A DNA stretch of 64,000 bases from Roseobacter fucihabitans (GTDB lineage Bacteria; Pseudomonadota; Alphaproteobacteria; Rhodobacterales; Rhodobacteraceae): contig NZ_CP143423.1 in NCBI RefSeq assembly GCF_014337925.2, positions 3,998,501 to 4,062,500 of the forward strand, written 5' to 3'. The translations under genes and the position numbers were made by a program. A model generated the notes under the pieces. That model was not told the DNA's origin. It did no database searches and saw only the letters and a list, made by a program, of their open reading frames with translations. Of this stretch, positions 62,353 to 64,000 are shown piece by piece; position 1 is the stretch's first letter, and each line of letters opens with the position of its first letter.

Positions 62353-63477
62353 TCACCGCCCAAAGGTCCGCGGATTTTTGACCAGAAAAGCCACGCGATC
62401 CTTGATCTCATCGCGAACAGCACCCGGACGGGGCACATCACGCAACGTGGTGAACCAATGTTCCGGCGGATTCTTGCCGCGTCTGTTGCCCTCAAAACGC
62501 AAACCCCGCAGCACCGCTTCGGCCTCTGGTGGCAAACGCTCGGGCACGCGGTACCCGTTCAACGTCGCCCAGACACCTGTCCAGAGCCGCCCAACCGACC
62601 AGGGGTTATATCCGCCACCGCCCAACACCAGCAAGCGCGGGGCCATACCCATCAAGGCCCCCACCACCGCCCAATGCGCGTTGTTTGACAGGCTCAGATG
62701 CGCCAGAGGGTCCTCCTCCACCCCATCCGCCCCACACAGCAGCACAATCGCATCCGGGCGGAAGGCTGCGACCTGCGGCACGATCAAAGCCTCGCGGATA
62801 AACGCCATCTCGCTGTCGTTGAGCCCGCGCGGCACCGGCAGGTTCAACGCGGACCCTCCCGCATCGTCCTCCAACAGCCCGGTGCGCGGCCAGAGCCGTT
62901 CTTCATGCGTGGAAATCATCAGGCAATCGGGGTCGCCGTGAAAGCCCACCGCAACGCCATCACAATGATGCGCATCAATATCCACATAGGCGATGCGGCG
63001 CACGCCGTTGCGCCGCAGGCTGAGCATCGCCAGTACCGGATCGTTCAAATAACAAAACCCGTTGGCGCGGTCGGGCATCCCGTGATGTGTCCCACCAGGC
63101 GGGTTATAAATCACCCCGCCCTCGCGCAGCAGTTCCCCCGCCAGCAATGACCCCCCTGCCGCGGTCGCGGGGCGGCGGAAGATCTCCGGGTAAACCGGGT
63201 TTGTCACCGAGCCCAGATCATGGCGCGCGGTATCCTTAGCCGTGGCGTGCTGGCTGGCCTCGACCCGTTGCAGGGCAGCGATATAATCCGCCGTGTGCCA
63301 GCCAATCAACGCCTTGGGCTTGGCGCGCGGCGCGGTGATGAATTGCGCGGGCGGCAACCATCCCAGGGCGCGCGACAAATCCATGACCGTGCTGACCCGT
63401 GGCACGCGCAACGGATGCCAGCGCCCATAGCTGGAATGGCGGAAAATCTCTGCTCCGATAAAGCGTGGCTGGGTCAT
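62353..63477 (-). CDS. Histone deacetylase family amidohydrolase
   Basis: 374 residues from the ATG at 63477 (MTQPRFIGAEIFRHSSYGRW). Zinc-site motifs: GGTHHGMPDRANGFCYLND with the two active-site histidines, YVDIDAHHCDGVAVGFHGDP with the D and H ligands, and LLCGADGVEEDPLAHLSLSN with the third aspartate. In bacteria such enzymes deacetylate polyamines, acetoin-pathway proteins or other small molecules. It is divergent from a peptide permease gene, 76 bases apart. Confidence 0.92.
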   Translation of the reverse strand: MTQPRFIGAEIFRHSSYGRWHPLRVPRVSTVMDLSRALGWLPPAQFITAPRAKPKALIGWHTADYIAALQRVEASQHATAKDTARHDLGSVTNPVYPEIFRRPATAAGGSLLAGELLREGGVIYNPPGGTHHGMPDRANGFCYLNDPVLAMLSLRRNGVRRIAYVDIDAHHCDGVAVGFHGDPDCLMISTHEERLWPRTGLLEDDAGGSALNLPVPRGLNDSEMAFIREALIVPQVAAFRPDAIVLLCGADGVEEDPLAHLSLSNNAHWAVVGALMGMAPRLLVLGGGGYNPWSVGRLWTGVWATLNGYRVPERLPPEAEAVLRGLRFEGNRRGKNPPEHWFTTLRDVPRPGAVRDEIKDRVAFLVKNPRTFGR

Positions 63478-63553
63478 GGGTCCACAGGTAAACCATTGCG
63501 CTTCATCAACAACCCCTCTGGACCACGGCCAGACCACCGCCTAACGTCGCCAC

Positions 63554-64000
63554 ATGCTGCGCTATGTGCTCAAACGCCTGCTCTCGCTTGTCCTCAGCCT
63601 CGCTGTGGCCTCGCTGATCATCTTTGCGGTCATCGAAATCGCACCGGGCGATCCGGCCTCCTTTATGCTGGGGATCAACGCCCAGCCCGAAACGCTCGCG
63701 GCCCTGCGCAGCGAACTGGGCCTCGATGCCCCCAAGCTGCAACGGTATTTTGACTGGGTCGGTGGCATGCTCACCGGGGATTTTGGCACCTCCTATACCT
63801 ATCGCACGCCCGTGTCGGACATGGTCGCCGCGCGGATTGGCGTGTCTTTGCCGCTGGCCCTTTATGCGCTGATCCTTTCTTTGGTGATCGCTTTTCCCGC
63901 TGGGCTTTATGCCGCATCGCGCCGCGGGCGGGCGGGCGATCTTGGCGTCATGGGGGCCACGCAACTTGGCGTGGCGGTGCCGAATTTCTGGTTTGCCATG
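63554..64000 (+). CDS. Oligopeptide ABC transporter permease (DppB-like), 5' part
   Basis: 149 residues up to the window edge: MLRYVLKRLLSLVLSLAVAS, EIAPGDPASFMLGINAQPET, LGLDAPKLQRYFDWVGGMLT and GDFGTSYTYRTPVSDMVAAR. This is the standard DppB/GsiC start. It probably works with the binding protein at 60115. Confidence 0.92.
   Translation, partial: MLRYVLKRLLSLVLSLAVASLIIFAVIEIAPGDPASFMLGINAQPETLAALRSELGLDAPKLQRYFDWVGGMLTGDFGTSYTYRTPVSDMVAARIGVSLPLALYALILSLVIAFPAGLYAASRRGRAGDLGVMGATQLGVAVPNFWFAM

Overview
The window looks like a chromosome segment of a marine Rhodobacteraceae (Roseobacter group) bacterium. The reasons are the TRAP transporter, BCCT transporter and oligopeptide ABC clusters, a PhyR-NepR-EcfG general stress response locus with GGAAC-N16/17-CGTT promoters, and GTA-like phage tail genes. 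The genus is not assigned. The number of insertion sequences and broken genes points to a lineage with a highly rearranged genome.

Layout. 1-2071: TRAP dicarboxylate-type transporter (dctM partial, dctQ, dctP), divergent from a MocR-type regulator (2229-3701). 3887-11361: LysR regulator, then a catabolic operon of aldehyde dehydrogenase, M19 dipeptidase-like protein with altered metal ligands, BCCT transporter, an unrecognised protein and a DUF3726 protein. 11405-14015: PabC-like protein, a LolA-like pseudogene and a frameshifted XRE regulator. 14153-18281: dimethylargininase divergent from a polar amino-acid ABC transporter, probably a methylarginine utilisation locus.

18300-29650 is a graveyard of mobile DNA. 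It holds a frameshifted CcdB toxin, a cut RTX-type gene, a 3.5-kb IS1595-type transposon with passenger genes that was itself hit by an IS3 element, a deleted prophage next to tRNA-Arg, an IS21 remnant, a DUF1217 gene, and a peptide-binding protein fused to an IS256 remnant. The IS3 and IS21 genes are punctuated by at least 11 copies of a 36-42 bp palindromic element. For most copies, removing the element restores the transposase reading frame exactly. The copies follow a CATCC-like pentamer and leave no target duplication, which suggests an IS200/IS605-like or REP-like mobilisation mechanism. This is the most unusual feature of the window.

29659-44780: one long minus-strand cluster with a class III CoA-transferase, a complete oligopeptide-type ABC transporter with two binding proteins and a cupin, a C45 acyltransferase/peptidase, an ATP-grasp enzyme, a large Orn/Lys/Arg decarboxylase and a nitrilase-family amidase. 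It is followed by an FMN glutamate-synthase-like protein, a GabT-type aminotransferase and an XRE-cupin regulator (45336-49177). Together these suggest uptake and processing of an amide or polyamine-like nitrogen compound; the substrate is not known.

49224-58644 is a general stress response island: a 36-residue membrane protein, sensor kinase, ecfG, nepR, phyR, dps, a PLDc_N-domain protein plus YihY/BrkB protein, and a formate/nitrite-transporter-family protein, most of them preceded by EcfG-type promoters. dps is split in two by a nested IS91/IS1595 insertion. 58814-64000: M20 peptidase, another peptide-binding protein, a small conserved protein, a histone-deacetylase-family amidohydrolase and the start of a second oligopeptide permease.
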